From positions 1 to 64,000 of the forward strand of contig DAITAT010000002.1 in assembly GCA_036824145.1 (NCBI GenBank): a DNA stretch of 64,000 nucleotides. Reading direction: 5' to 3'. The notes under the pieces are model-generated. The model saw nothing but the letters and a program-made list of their open reading frames with translations, did no database searches and was not told where the DNA came from. The translations under genes were made by a program, and so were the position numbers. Of this stretch, positions 24,295 through 33,550 are shown one piece after another (positions within the stretch are counted from its first letter, which is position 1; each line of letters begins with the position of its first letter). Origin of the DNA: DATMMS01 sp036824145 (GTDB lineage Bacteria; Chloroflexota; Dormibacteria; DASZGP01).

Positions 24295-25053
24295 TCAGAC
24301 CGCCTGGCTGAGCTTTTCCAGCTTCTCCGAGTCGATGTCGAAGTTGGCGTATACCTGCTGGGCGTCGTCGGAGTCTTCGAGCGCCTCCATCAGCCGAAGC
24401 AAGGTCGACGCGTCGCTATCGTCGGTCACGGGGACGGTCTGGCTGGGCGTCATGGTGAGCTCCGCGGAGGCGATCTTGGCGCCCAGTCCGGCCAGGCCTT
24501 CGCGGACCTTCTCGAAGTCATCCGGCTCGGTCTCCACGTCCAGCTGGCCGTCGCTGACCTGGACGTCGGTGGCGCCGAGCTCGATCACCTCTAGCGCCAG
24601 CTCGTCGGGATTCTTGCCGGCGGGGTCCGCCATGATCACCCCCTGGCGCTTGAAGATCCAAGCCACCGATCCCTGCTCGGCGACGTTGCCGCCGTGACGG
24701 GTGAAGATGCTGCGGATCTCAGAGGCGGTGCGGTTGCGGTTGTCGCTGAGGGCGTCGACCATGATCGCTACGCCGCCGGGGCCATAGCCCTCGTAGCGCA
24801 GCTCCTCGTAGTGAACGCCGCCCTGCTCGCCGGTGCCGCGCTTGATGGCGCGGTCGATGCTGTCGGCAGGCATGTTGACCTCGCGGGCCTTCTGCACGGC
24901 GAGCCTCAGGCGGAAGTTGGCGGTGGGGTCTCCGCCGCCCTCCTTGGCTGCGACCGCGATCTCTCGGGCCATCTTGGTGAAGATGGCGCCCTTTTTGGCG
25001 TCGGTGGCGGCCTTTTTGTGCTTGATCGTCGACCACTTGGAGTGTCCGGACAT
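24295..25053 (-). CDS. yebC: YebC/TACO1-family protein
   Basis: 252 aa. It begins MSGHSKWSTIKHKKAATDAKKG, the family signature (first 20 shown in part), and continues with three domains typical of YebC. The family is annotated as a transcriptional regulator, and newer work links it and mitochondrial TACO1 to translation through proline stretches. It precedes ruvC by 10 bases, and tyrS lies upstream on the same strand. An Asp-rich segment (residues 222-236) marks the C-terminal part. Confidence 0.95.
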   Translation of the reverse strand: MSGHSKWSTIKHKKAATDAKKGAIFTKMAREIAVAAKEGGGDPTANFRLRLAVQKAREVNMPADSIDRAIKRGTGEQGGVHYEELRYEGYGPGGVAIMVDALSDNRNRTASEIRSIFTRHGGNVAEQGSVAWIFKRQGVIMADPAGKNPDELALEVIELGATDVQVSDGQLDVETEPDDFEKVREGLAGLGAKIASAELTMTPSQTVPVTDDSDASTLLRLMEALEDSDDAQQVYANFDIDSEKLEKLSQAV

Positions 25054-25088
25054 GGTTCTGAGTCTAAGCCAGGTACCGCCGGGCGAAT

Positions 25089-26270
25089 TCAGCCGACTTT
25101 CACGCGAACGTAACGGCGCTTGCCGACCTGCCAGACATCGCCTTCGGCGGCCGAGTAGGCGCTGTTTACATCTTGGACAATGGTGCCGTTGATCTTCACG
25201 CCCCGCTGCGAGACCAGCCGCCGAGCCTCCCCTTTGCTGGTCGCCAGGTCGAGCGCCACGAGCGCATCGACAACCCTGGTCGCGCTACCGGGGAGCTTCT
25301 TCTCCTCGATCTCCTCGGGCTGCTCGCGGCGCCGAAATTGGGCCGTGAAGGCCTCCTCAGCCGCGGCGGCCTCCTCGGCAGAGTGGAAGCGCTTCACGAT
25401 CGCGCGAGACAGCTCGGCCTTGACATCGCGTGGGTTTTCGCCGCCGGCCAGGCGCTCTTCGATCACGGCGACCTCCTCCTGGCTGCTGCCCACTGCGAGC
25501 AGGAAGTAGCGGCCGATCAGCTCGTCGGGGACCGACATCACCTTGCCGAACATCTCCGCGGGGGGATCGGCGACGCCAACGTGGTTGCCCAGTGACTTGC
25601 TCATCTTCTGGACCCCGTCCAAGCCTTCGAGCAGCGGCATCGTCAGCACGTCCTGCGGGGGCATCCCCGACTCGCGCTGGATGTCGCGGGCGAAGAGCAG
25701 GTTGAAGAGCTGGTCGGTGCCGCCCAGCTCAACGTCGGCCGCCACTGCCACCGAGTCGTAGCCCTGCAGCATCGGGTAGAGCAGCTCGTGCATCCCGATG
25801 ACGCTGTTGCCGTCGAGGCGCTTACGGAAGTCGTCCCGGGTCGTGATCTGCGCCAGCGTCACCTTGCCCGCGATGCGGATCACGTCTGCGAGCGACAACT
25901 CATCGAACCATTCCGACTGATGCCGCACCTCGGTCTTGTCGGGGTCGACAACCTTGAAGACCTGCGCCAGGTAGGTCTTGGCGTTGGCCTTGATCTCGTC
26001 GGGCTCAAGCGGACGCCGCGTGGTGGACTGGCCGCTGGGATCGCCGATGCGCGCGGTGAAGTCGCCGATGATCAAGACTGCGGTATGGCCGAGGTCCTGG
26101 AAGTCGCGCAGCTTGCCCAGCACGACTGCGTGGCCAAGGTGGATGTCCGGCGAGCTGGGATCGATCCCCAGCTTGACGCGCAGCTTGTGCCCGGACTCCA
26201 CGGCGGCCTGCAAGTGGTCAGCCACCTCGATGTTGACAGCGCCCCGGTTCACCTTCTCCCAGTTCTGCAT
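25089..26270 (-). CDS. tyrS: Tyrosyl-tRNA synthetase
   Basis: 393 aa class I synthetase that charges tRNA-Tyr. The HIGH-like motif appears in SPDIHLGHAVVLG and the KMSKS motif as VQKMSKSLGN. A C-terminal S4 RNA-binding domain (VDALVALDLATSKGEARRL) ends the protein. The ATG at 26270-26268 is chosen because the synthetase fold starts just after; upstream in-frame codons cross the promoter region of the divergent PBP. No T-box-like leader is visible. Confidence 0.96.
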   Translation of the reverse strand: MQNWEKVNRGAVNIEVADHLQAAVESGHKLRVKLGIDPSSPDIHLGHAVVLGKLRDFQDLGHTAVLIIGDFTARIGDPSGQSTTRRPLEPDEIKANAKTYLAQVFKVVDPDKTEVRHQSEWFDELSLADVIRIAGKVTLAQITTRDDFRKRLDGNSVIGMHELLYPMLQGYDSVAVAADVELGGTDQLFNLLFARDIQRESGMPPQDVLTMPLLEGLDGVQKMSKSLGNHVGVADPPAEMFGKVMSVPDELIGRYFLLAVGSSQEEVAVIEERLAGGENPRDVKAELSRAIVKRFHSAEEAAAAEEAFTAQFRRREQPEEIEEKKLPGSATRVVDALVALDLATSKGEARRLVSQRGVKINGTIVQDVNSAYSAAEGDVWQVGKRRYVRVKVG

Positions 26271-26307
26271 GGGCCAAATGGTACCGGGAGCTCTAACGTC
26301 GCCCCGA

Positions 26308-26313
26308 TAGACT
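26308..26313 (+). promoter_or_regulatory. Candidate -10 box of a leaderless PBP transcript
   Basis: TAGACT fits the TAnnnT -10 pattern. It ends 9 bases before the ATG at 26323 and 3 bases before the alternative TTG at 26317. No Shine-Dalgarno is seen before either start, so transcription could begin at or next to the start codon. No convincing -35 box is seen in the 52-base divergent gap with tyrS. Confidence 0.3.
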
Positions 26314-26322
26314 GGTTTGCAG

Positions 26323-28380
26323 ATGCGCCCCCAACAGCTGTTGGTGTACCGCGCGCGCGCCCGCCGCCGCCGGTCCGTCCGCAAGCAACTGCTGACCACG
26401 GTGCTCGGCGTGATCATCGCCGGCGTCTTCTCGCTGGGAGCCGAAGCGCTCGACCAGTACAACTACTACTCCAGCGACCTGCCCGACCCCGGCACGCTTG
26501 ACATCAGCCAGCTGCCGCAGTCGACCCAGATCCTGGACCGCAACGGCAAGCTCCTCTATGTCGTCCACGGCAACCAGATCCGAACCGTGGTGTCGTTGGC
26601 ACAGATCTCGCCGCTGGTGCGCAAAGCAACCATCGACGTCGAGGACAAGAACTTCTACCGCAACTCCGGCCTTGACTATCAGCGCCTCGTCGCGGCCGCC
26701 TACAACGACGTGACCCGGCAGGTCACCCAGGGCGCCAGCACCATCACCCAGCAGCTGGTCAAGCTCAAGTACCTGACCTCTGAGCGGTCGCTGGACCGGA
26801 AGATCAAGGAGGCGCTCCTGGCAGGAGCACTGGAGAGCCGGTTCAGCAAGGACAAGATCCTCGAGACCTACCTCAACAGCATCTTCTACGGTCATGAGGC
26901 CTATGGCATCGAGGCCGCCAGCGAGACCTACTTCGGCAAGCACGCCTCCGAGCTGAACCTCAGCGAGGCCAGCCTGCTGGCAGGCATGCCGCAGGCACCC
27001 AGCACCTACGACCCTCTCACCCCTGATGGGCTGGCGCTCGCCCGGCAGCGCCAACTGGACGTGCTCCAGGCCATGCTCAACCAGGGCGACATCAGTTCCA
27101 AGCAGAAGATCGCCGCCCAGGTCGCGAATGTCGACCTGCACCCGGTCCCGCCGGACCAGGTGCTCAACGCGCCTCACTTTGTCGCCTACGTTCTCCATTA
27201 CCTGCGGGACAAGTACGGCCGCGAGTTGATCGACAATGGCGGTCTGCGCGTCACCACCAGCCTCGACCTCAATCTCCAGCTCCAGGCCGAGCAGATCGTC
27301 AAGAACGAGGTCGGTCGTTTCGCCAGGGCGGGCGTGAACAACGGCGCCCTGGAGGCGATCAACCCCAACACCGGCGAGATCCTCACCTATGTCGGCAGCG
27401 CCGACTATTACAGCAAGAGCATCGATGGCAACGTCGACAACATCAGCAATATCGGCGGCACGCCGCGCCAGCCGGGGTCGTCCTTCAAGCCCTACGTCTA
27501 CCTGACCGCTTTTGCCGACGGCTATACCCCGACGTCGACAATCGACGACACCCAGGGCGTTATCGGCGGGACGATGTTCCATGACTTCGACAACCACAGC
27601 GAGGGCAACATCACGCTCCGGCGCGCTCTCGTGGAGTCGCGCAACATCCCCGCCATCAAGCTCTTCCAGCAACTCGGTTACCAGCGCGTCTTCCAGACCG
27701 CCAAGTCGCTGGGCATCACCACCGACCTCAAGCCCGAGCTTGGCAGCGCCATCGGCTCCAGCGGCCTGCACATGCTGGAGCACACCGCCGGCTACGGGGT
27801 CTTCGCCACCGGCGGCATCTACAACGCGCCGGCGCCGGTACTGCGCATCCAGGACTCGCGAGGCAACAACGTCTTCCTGCTCCAGCCACACGGGGTTCGG
27901 GTGGTCAGCCCCCAGGTCACCTACGTCCTCAACGACATCCTGCTGGGCTACGCCAAGCAGTGGGGCCTGAACCTGATCGGGCCCGCCGCCGGCAAGTCAG
28001 GAACCACCGACGACGGCGCCGACCTCTGGTACATGGGATACACGCCCGACCTGGTGGTGGGGGCCTGGATGGCTCACACGGGCAAGGACGCCCAGGGCAA
28101 CCCCATCGGCCGGTATCCCCTACATGGCCTTTTCGGGGTGACCACGTCGTCCTACATGTTCAAGGACTTCCTGCCCGTCTACTACGCCGGCGCCCACAAG
28201 ATCCCCACCTTCGTGAAGCCCGCCCTGGTCCAGGGCGGCGTCACCTGCGCGGCGCCCCCGCCGGCGCCCGGTGCCACGCCCGTCCCCAGCCCGAGCCTCG
28301 GCGCCGGCCCGATATCGCCTGCCAATCCCAGGGGCCCGATCTGCATCACCCCGGGCGACCTCAAGATCGAGGGGACCTAG
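26323..28380 (+). CDS. Class A penicillin-binding protein (glycosyltransferase + transpeptidase)
   Basis: 685 aa from the ATG at 26323 (a TTG two codons earlier is also possible). It polymerises and cross-links peptidoglycan at the outer face of the membrane. A short basic tail and one membrane helix (residues about 23-41) lead to a GT51 domain with EDKNFY (catalytic Glu107) and QGASTITQQLVK. The transpeptidase domain has the SxxK motif SSFK (Ser386), SRN and KSGT. A Pro-rich tail ends the chain. It is the second plus-strand gene, divergent from tyrS and convergent with the glycosylase gene. Confidence 0.95.
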   Translation: MRPQQLLVYRARARRRRSVRKQLLTTVLGVIIAGVFSLGAEALDQYNYYSSDLPDPGTLDISQLPQSTQILDRNGKLLYVVHGNQIRTVVSLAQISPLVRKATIDVEDKNFYRNSGLDYQRLVAAAYNDVTRQVTQGASTITQQLVKLKYLTSERSLDRKIKEALLAGALESRFSKDKILETYLNSIFYGHEAYGIEAASETYFGKHASELNLSEASLLAGMPQAPSTYDPLTPDGLALARQRQLDVLQAMLNQGDISSKQKIAAQVANVDLHPVPPDQVLNAPHFVAYVLHYLRDKYGRELIDNGGLRVTTSLDLNLQLQAEQIVKNEVGRFARAGVNNGALEAINPNTGEILTYVGSADYYSKSIDGNVDNISNIGGTPRQPGSSFKPYVYLTAFADGYTPTSTIDDTQGVIGGTMFHDFDNHSEGNITLRRALVESRNIPAIKLFQQLGYQRVFQTAKSLGITTDLKPELGSAIGSSGLHMLEHTAGYGVFATGGIYNAPAPVLRIQDSRGNNVFLLQPHGVRVVSPQVTYVLNDILLGYAKQWGLNLIGPAAGKSGTTDDGADLWYMGYTPDLVVGAWMAHTGKDAQGNPIGRYPLHGLFGVTTSSYMFKDFLPVYYAGAHKIPTFVKPALVQGGVTCAAPPPAPGATPVPSPSLGAGPISPANPRGPICITPGDLKIEGT

Positions 28381-28919
28381 GCGCGGACGCGGAACCTCAG
28401 CGGCAGGTCGGCTGAGCGCTTGATGCCGACTCGGGGACCGACGACGAGGTCGGAGTCGGGCACCCGGGGCCGCTCGAGGATCCGAAGCCTGGAGCGAGTC
28501 AGGTCCCAGCCGTTCATTCGCAAGTCGACGCCGAACTCGCGGCAGAGCCGGCCCGGGCCGCCCAGCGTACGTCGAGTCCAGCCAGGCACTGGGTCGCCGC
28601 CGGTGACCAAGGGGTCCAGCGCGCGGATCAGGACTGCGGATCCCACCCCTTCGGGCTCGGTGACGACGTTGAGGCAGTGGTACATCCCGTAGATGAGGTA
28701 CACGTAGGCCACCCCCGGCGGTCCGAACATGATCGAGCTTCGGGACGTGGGGCCCCGGTAGGAATGGCTGGCGGCGTCCCTGGCGCCGAGGTAGGCCTCG
28801 GTTTCGGTGATGGTGGCGGCGAGCACCTTGCCAGCGCGCCTCCGCTCTAGGACCTTGCCCAGCAGTTCCCGGGCCACCAGGGTCGTCGACCTGGCGTAGA
28901 AGGCGGAGCCGAGCGGCAC
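28377..28919 (-). CDS. DNA-3-methyladenine glycosylase (AAG/MPG family)
   Basis: 180 aa. It removes alkylated and deaminated purines from DNA. Family features: ARELLGKVLER, the catalytic region ITETEAYLG with the active-site Glu, YVYLIYGMYHCLNVV, and AVLIRALDP. It is a little shorter than the usual 190-200 aa but keeps all central motifs. Its stop codon overlaps the stop of the convergent PBP gene in the shared CTAG at 28377-28380. Confidence 0.93.
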   Translation of the reverse strand: MPLGSAFYARSTTLVARELLGKVLERRRAGKVLAATITETEAYLGARDAASHSYRGPTSRSSIMFGPPGVAYVYLIYGMYHCLNVVTEPEGVGSAVLIRALDPLVTGGDPVPGWTRRTLGGPGRLCREFGVDLRMNGWDLTRSRLRILERPRVPDSDLVVGPRVGIKRSADLPLRFRVRA

Positions 28920-28932
28920 CCGGCCGCCGGCT

Positions 28933-29478
28933 TCAGGTGATGGTCTTGGCGAAGTAACTGGCAGGCTCGGGCGGGAGCACCGGCTGGTAGAGGACGATGA
29001 CGTATGGCCTCAGTTGGTTCAGCGCCCGGGGCGTTGGTGAGTCCAACTGGCCCGAGAAGGAGTTGACGATCGCCGGCTTACTCCCGCCCGACTGGATCGG
29101 GGTGGTCGCCATGTATTGGAAGAGGTAGATGACGACCGCCATCTCGAACACGCCGGCGAGGATGCCAACAATGAGGCCGAAGAAGCGATCGAAGACCAGG
29201 GCGCTCATCGCCTCCAGGACGTCGCTAAAAGCGAACATCAACGCCTCCAAGACCACGACCAGAAGCAAGACCACGCCGAGGTAGACCGCGAAATGGGCGG
29301 CTACCGGATAGGGGCCTAGTTGGTAATTCATCATCTGCGCCAGCCCCGGGCTCAGGGCCTGCGCCAGCAACATGCCGAGGTAGAACGCCGCGATGTGGAC
29401 GAAGCGCCTGAACAAGCCGTAGCGGAAGCCGAGAAGGGCGTTGATCAGCACGTAGATCAGGACGATGAGGTCGATCAC
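28933..29478 (-). CDS. CvpA-family membrane protein
   Basis: 181 aa. About four hydrophobic segments (residues about 1-17, 25-45, 65-85 and 100-122) fit the CvpA fold, named for colicin V production; molecular function is unclear. The N-terminal IDLIVLIYVLINALLGFRYG is typical. The C-terminal 50 residues are polar and Pro-rich. It lies 2 bases after the pheT stop, near where the similar gene sits in Firmicutes. Confidence 0.8.
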   Translation of the reverse strand: MIDLIVLIYVLINALLGFRYGLFRRFVHIAAFYLGMLLAQALSPGLAQMMNYQLGPYPVAAHFAVYLGVVLLLVVVLEALMFAFSDVLEAMSALVFDRFFGLIVGILAGVFEMAVVIYLFQYMATTPIQSGGSKPAIVNSFSGQLDSPTPRALNQLRPYVIVLYQPVLPPEPASYFAKTIT

Positions 29479-29480
29479 GG

Positions 29481-31853
29481 TCAGGTCCTCGGCTCGCCGC
29501 CCAGCTCGGAGCGGAGGGCTTTGATGATCCGCCCTTCAGCCGCGGCGACCTCTTCGCCAGTCAGGGTCCTGTCGTCCGATTGGAAGAGCAGCCGCAGGGT
29601 CAGCCCCTTGCGTCCATCAGGGACCTGGGCGCCACGGTATTCGTCGTAGAGTTCCACGCTGCGCAGAATAGCGCCTCCCGCGCCGTTGATCGTTGAAATC
29701 ACGTCTCGGGCGAGCGCCAACTCAGGCACCGTAATGGCCAGGTCACGGGCCACCGCGGGGTATCGCGGCACGGCCGAGAAGCGCCGCTGGCGGGGAGAGA
29801 CGATCAGCGCATCGAAGTTGAGCTCACCAAGGACGATGGCGCTGACGTCCAGGTGGCGGGCCAGGTCAGGGTGCAGCTGACCGCAACAACCGGCCACCTT
29901 CCCGTCGATCAGCCATCGCAGGCCGCGCCCGGGATGCAGACCGTCGACCTCGGCCTGCTCGTCGACCAGCGCCGCACTCGAGAGGCCGGCGCTTAGTTGC
30001 TCGAAGAATCCTTTGACTTCGAGCACGGCGCTGCGCACCGCACTCGGCGCCGGCTGCTTGCGACCGGCAGCCAGGTGGATGGCGACGCCGATGATACGCG
30101 CCTCATCGGGGAGCTCCTCACCGGGCATTGGCCAGAAGACGCGTCCCAGCTCGAAGATCCTGGCGCCGCTCACGTCGACGGCGACGTTTCGGGCAATCGC
30201 CCGTGATAGCCCGCCCAGGAGCGAGGTGCGCATCAACGACTCGTCCGGGGACATCGGGTTGGCCAACCTCAACCGGGCAGGCGGGTATGCGCCGAGCGCC
30301 GGCGCGTCAGCCGGCTCGAAGGCGGTGATGACCTCGTCGTAGCCCGCGCCAAGGGCGATGTCGCGCGCCGCCCACTCGGGGTCGGGAGGCGGGAGGATAC
30401 GCTCGAGCTGGACCCGCCGACCCGGCAGCGTGCTGGGCAGGGAGTTGTAGCCGCGCAGCCTGCCGACCTCCTCGACAAGGTCCACCGGCTCATGGACGTC
30501 GAGGCGAAAGCTGGGCGCCGCTGCCACCACCCCGCCGTCGGCGATCGCAGCGTCGAAATGGAGCCGCTGGAGGTCATCGAGAGCCTCGGCCTCGGGGACC
30601 TCGGCGCCGAGGTAATCGGAGAAGAACCCAGGCCGGCAGCGGATAGCCTGGTTGACCACCGGCTTGGGGTAATGCTCCGCCAATGTCGAGGCCGGGCCGC
30701 CGCCCGCGATCTCCTGCACCAGCTGCGCCATCCGCGTCGACGCCGCCGCCACCAACTCAGGGTGCAGCTGCTTCTCGAAGCGTGTCGAGGCCTCGGTGCG
30801 CAGGCCCAGGCGGCGGCTGGTGGCGCGCGCGTTGACGCCCTCGAAGTTGGCGGCTTCGATGACGACCCGGCTGGTCGCAGAGGACACCGCGCTGTTGGCG
30901 CCGCCGATGATGCCGGCAATGGCCACCGGCCGCGACTGGTCGGCGATCACCAACATCTCTGGCTGAAGCTGCCGGGTGACGCCGTCCAGGCAATCGATCG
31001 ACTCGCCGGCCACGGCCCTACGCACCACGATGCCGCCATCGAGCCGGTCGCGGTCGAAGGCGTGGAGTGGTTGCCCGCTCTCGAGCATCACATAGTTGGC
31101 GGCGTCGACGACGTTGCTGATCGGCCGCTGCCCAACGGCGCGCAGGCGGCGCTGCAGCCAGGGTGGTGACGGACCGACAGTCACGCCATCGAGGCAGCGC
31201 GCCGAGTAACGAGCGCACAGGTCGGGATCGGCGACCTCCACCTCGATGGGTTCTGGACCGCCGCCCTCGGCGGGCTTCCCCTCCGGCAGCCGGACCGGCC
31301 GCTTCAGCAGCGCCGACAGCTCCCGGGCGATGCCCAGGTGGCAGAGCAGGTCGGGCCGGTTGGTGGTGACCTCGATCACCAGCACCCGGTCCTTGGGCAG
31401 CAGGTCCGTCAGGGGCACCCCCGTGGGACCATCTGTGCCCAGCACCAGCAGGCCGTCGGCCTCGCTCGAAAGACCAAGCTCGATGGGGCTGCACATCATC
31501 CCCTGGGATAGCTCGCCCATGAACTTGCGTTCGCTGACGTCCATCCCATTGGGCAGCCGCGTCCCGGGGGGGGCCAGCGCCACCAGGTCGCCGACGCGGA
31601 TGTTGGGAGCGCCAGAGACGACCTGCGCCCGCTGGTCGCCGACCTCGAGTTGGGCCACCTTGAGGTGGTCGGAGCCTTTGGCCAGCTCGGCGCCGGTGAT
31701 GCGGGCCACGACCACGCCCTCCCAGCCGACGCCGATGTCGATGATGCGTTCGACCTCGGTGCCGGACAGCGTCAGCGACTCAGCCAGCTGCTCCGCCGGC
31801 TCGGGAAGCTCGATGTACTCCTGCAGCCACTCCAACGAGGCGCGTAGCGGCAT
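29481..31853 (-). CDS. pheT: Phenylalanyl-tRNA synthetase beta subunit
   Basis: 790 aa. The (alpha-beta)2 enzyme charges tRNA-Phe; the beta chain carries tRNA binding and editing. An N-terminal EMAP-like tRNA-binding domain (GVVVARITGAE to PGTRLPNG), B3/B4 editing domain, B5 domain, catalytic-like core and a C-terminal anticodon-binding FDX-ACB domain (RRFSAVPRYPAVARDLAITV) appear in the normal order. It lies 17 bases after pheS. Confidence 0.97.
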   Translation of the reverse strand: MPLRASLEWLQEYIELPEPAEQLAESLTLSGTEVERIIDIGVGWEGVVVARITGAELAKGSDHLKVAQLEVGDQRAQVVSGAPNIRVGDLVALAPPGTRLPNGMDVSERKFMGELSQGMMCSPIELGLSSEADGLLVLGTDGPTGVPLTDLLPKDRVLVIEVTTNRPDLLCHLGIARELSALLKRPVRLPEGKPAEGGGPEPIEVEVADPDLCARYSARCLDGVTVGPSPPWLQRRLRAVGQRPISNVVDAANYVMLESGQPLHAFDRDRLDGGIVVRRAVAGESIDCLDGVTRQLQPEMLVIADQSRPVAIAGIIGGANSAVSSATSRVVIEAANFEGVNARATSRRLGLRTEASTRFEKQLHPELVAAASTRMAQLVQEIAGGGPASTLAEHYPKPVVNQAIRCRPGFFSDYLGAEVPEAEALDDLQRLHFDAAIADGGVVAAAPSFRLDVHEPVDLVEEVGRLRGYNSLPSTLPGRRVQLERILPPPDPEWAARDIALGAGYDEVITAFEPADAPALGAYPPARLRLANPMSPDESLMRTSLLGGLSRAIARNVAVDVSGARIFELGRVFWPMPGEELPDEARIIGVAIHLAAGRKQPAPSAVRSAVLEVKGFFEQLSAGLSSAALVDEQAEVDGLHPGRGLRWLIDGKVAGCCGQLHPDLARHLDVSAIVLGELNFDALIVSPRQRRFSAVPRYPAVARDLAITVPELALARDVISTINGAGGAILRSVELYDEYRGAQVPDGRKGLTLRLLFQSDDRTLTGEEVAAAEGRIIKALRSELGGEPRT

Positions 31854-31870
31854 CCCCTACCCCCTCGCCA

Positions 31871-32938
31871 TCAGAACTGGCGCACCAACCGCAGGTCGGG
31901 GTCGAGCATCGAGCGCAGGTCGTCGATGCCGTACTTCAGCATCGCGATCCGTTCGATGCCGATGCCAAACGCGAAGCCGGTGTAGCGCTCAGGGTCGACG
32001 CCGCCGAAGCGGAGCACGTTGGGGTGGACCATGCCCGAGCCGAGGATCTCGATCCAGCCGCTGTGGCGGCACAGCGAACAGCCTTCGCCATCGCACTGGA
32101 AGCAGCTGACGTGCACCTCCAGGCTGGGCTCGGTGAATGGGAAATGGTCCGGGCGGAGACGGATGCGGCGGTCGTCACCGAACATGGCGCGGGCGAAGTA
32201 CTCGAGCGTGCCCCGCAGGTCGGCCACTGTGACGCCTTCGTCGACGAGCAGGCCTTCGAGCTGGTGGAAGACCGGCACGTGGGTGGCGTCGTTGTCCCGG
32301 CGGTAGGTCTTGCCGGGGATCACCACCTTGATCGGCGGCGTATGGCTCTCCATATACCGCACTTGCATCGGCGACGTGTGGGGACGGAGCAGCACTCGGG
32401 TCTCGACATCAGGGTCGACGGCGCCGTCGCTGGCGAGAGGGACGACAAAGAACGTGTCGAACCCGTCGCGGGCGGGGTGACCGACGGGGATGTTCAGCGC
32501 CTCAAAGGCGTAGTAGTCGAGCTCGACCTCGGGCCCACGGGCGATGTCGTAGCCCAGGCCTCGGAAGATCTCCTCGAGCTCGCGCATGACCAGGCTCACG
32601 GGATGTGGGTGGCCGCGTCGCGGCCGGCGGCCGGGGAATGTGAGGTCGATCGCCTCGGCGCCCCCGAGGCTGCCGGAACCGGCCTCGCGAAGCGCCCGGG
32701 CGCGGTCGGCGAAGGCCGATTCGATCGCGCGCTTGGCGGCATTGGCCTGCTTGCCCGCCTCGCGGCGCTCTTCAGGCGGGAGCGCGCCGACGCGGGACAG
32801 CTCATGGCTGAGCGCGGACTTGCGACCCAGGACCTGAACCCGAAGTTGCTCCAGGGCCCCCTCGTCCGGGGCCGCCGCGATTCGCTCTAGGGCTTCCTTT
32901 TGGTGCTCTTCGGGATCCAGTCCGGTTTCGCCGGTCAA
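31871..32938 (-). CDS. pheS: Phenylalanyl-tRNA synthetase alpha subunit
   Basis: 355 aa catalytic subunit. An N-terminal coiled-coil leads to the class II core: motif 2 near GKTYRRDNDATH, the cysteine segment CFQCDGEGC, and motif 3 in GIGIERIAMLKYGI. The start is TTG at 32938-32936, overlapping the rplT stop as TTGA, so it is likely translated by coupling from rplT. Confidence 0.97.
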   Translation of the reverse strand: MTGETGLDPEEHQKEALERIAAAPDEGALEQLRVQVLGRKSALSHELSRVGALPPEERREAGKQANAAKRAIESAFADRARALREAGSGSLGGAEAIDLTFPGRRPRRGHPHPVSLVMRELEEIFRGLGYDIARGPEVELDYYAFEALNIPVGHPARDGFDTFFVVPLASDGAVDPDVETRVLLRPHTSPMQVRYMESHTPPIKVVIPGKTYRRDNDATHVPVFHQLEGLLVDEGVTVADLRGTLEYFARAMFGDDRRIRLRPDHFPFTEPSLEVHVSCFQCDGEGCSLCRHSGWIEILGSGMVHPNVLRFGGVDPERYTGFAFGIGIERIAMLKYGIDDLRSMLDPDLRLVRQF

Positions 32939-33306
32939 CTGGCCTCGGCCTGGCTTGCGCCGGACCTTGCCACCTCAACCAGCTGGCTGAAGTGCGCTGC
33001 ATCGCGCACCGCCAGGTCGGCCAGGATCTTGCGATCGATCTCCACCCCGGCCACCTTTAGGCCGTGGGTGAAGGTGCTGTAGGTCATGCCGTTGAGGCGC
33101 GCCGCAGCGTTGATACGGGCGATCCAAAGGGCCCGCATATCGCGCTTGCGTACACGCCGGTCGCGGTACTGGTAAGCGAGGGAGTGCATGACTGCCTCGT
33201 TGGCGACCTTGAAGAGGTCACTGCGAGCCCCCCGCATGCCTTCGGCGCGGTCGAGGACCTTCTTGTGTCGGGCGTGGGCGGTGACGCCCCGCTTGACTCT
33301 GGGCAT
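32935..33306 (-). CDS. rplT: 50S ribosomal protein L20
   Basis: 123 aa. It begins MPRVKRGVTAHARHKKVL, the family signature, and binds 23S rRNA early in assembly; in several bacteria it also represses its own operon. A strong AGGAGGG precedes the ATG at 33306-33304. It lies 10 bases after rpmI and overlaps pheS by 4 bases. Confidence 0.98.
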   Translation of the reverse strand: MPRVKRGVTAHARHKKVLDRAEGMRGARSDLFKVANEAVMHSLAYQYRDRRVRKRDMRALWIARINAAARLNGMTYSTFTHGLKVAGVEIDRKILADLAVRDAAHFSQLVEVARSGASQAEAS

Positions 33307-33316
33307 TTCTTCCCTC

Positions 33317-33514
33317 CTACAGGTAGGGGGCGACGCGCTTGATCGCGCGCGCGTCGGCCGGGTCGACCTCGCGGGTTCCGCTGAAGGCGCGCTTCCGCTT
33401 GGCCGACTTCTTCTCGAGGATGTGGCTCTGGTGCGAATGCCGGCTGACGATCTTGCCGGTGCTGGTCACGCGGAACCGCTTGGCGGTGCCTTTATGGGTC
33501 TTTATCTTTGGCAT
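33317..33514 (-). CDS. rpmI: 50S ribosomal protein L35
   Basis: 65 aa, matching the family. It begins MPKIKTHKGTAKRFRVTSTG (the whole signature) and is highly basic, as expected for an rRNA-buried protein. Middle gene of infC-rpmI-rplT; a GAGG lies before the ATG. It starts 36 bases after the infC stop. Confidence 0.97.
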   Translation of the reverse strand: MPKIKTHKGTAKRFRVTSTGKIVSRHSHQSHILEKKSAKRKRAFSGTREVDPADARAIKRVAPYL

Positions 33515-33550
33515 CGTCTTCCTCTCTGTTGTCCGGCTGGCCGTCGGGCC

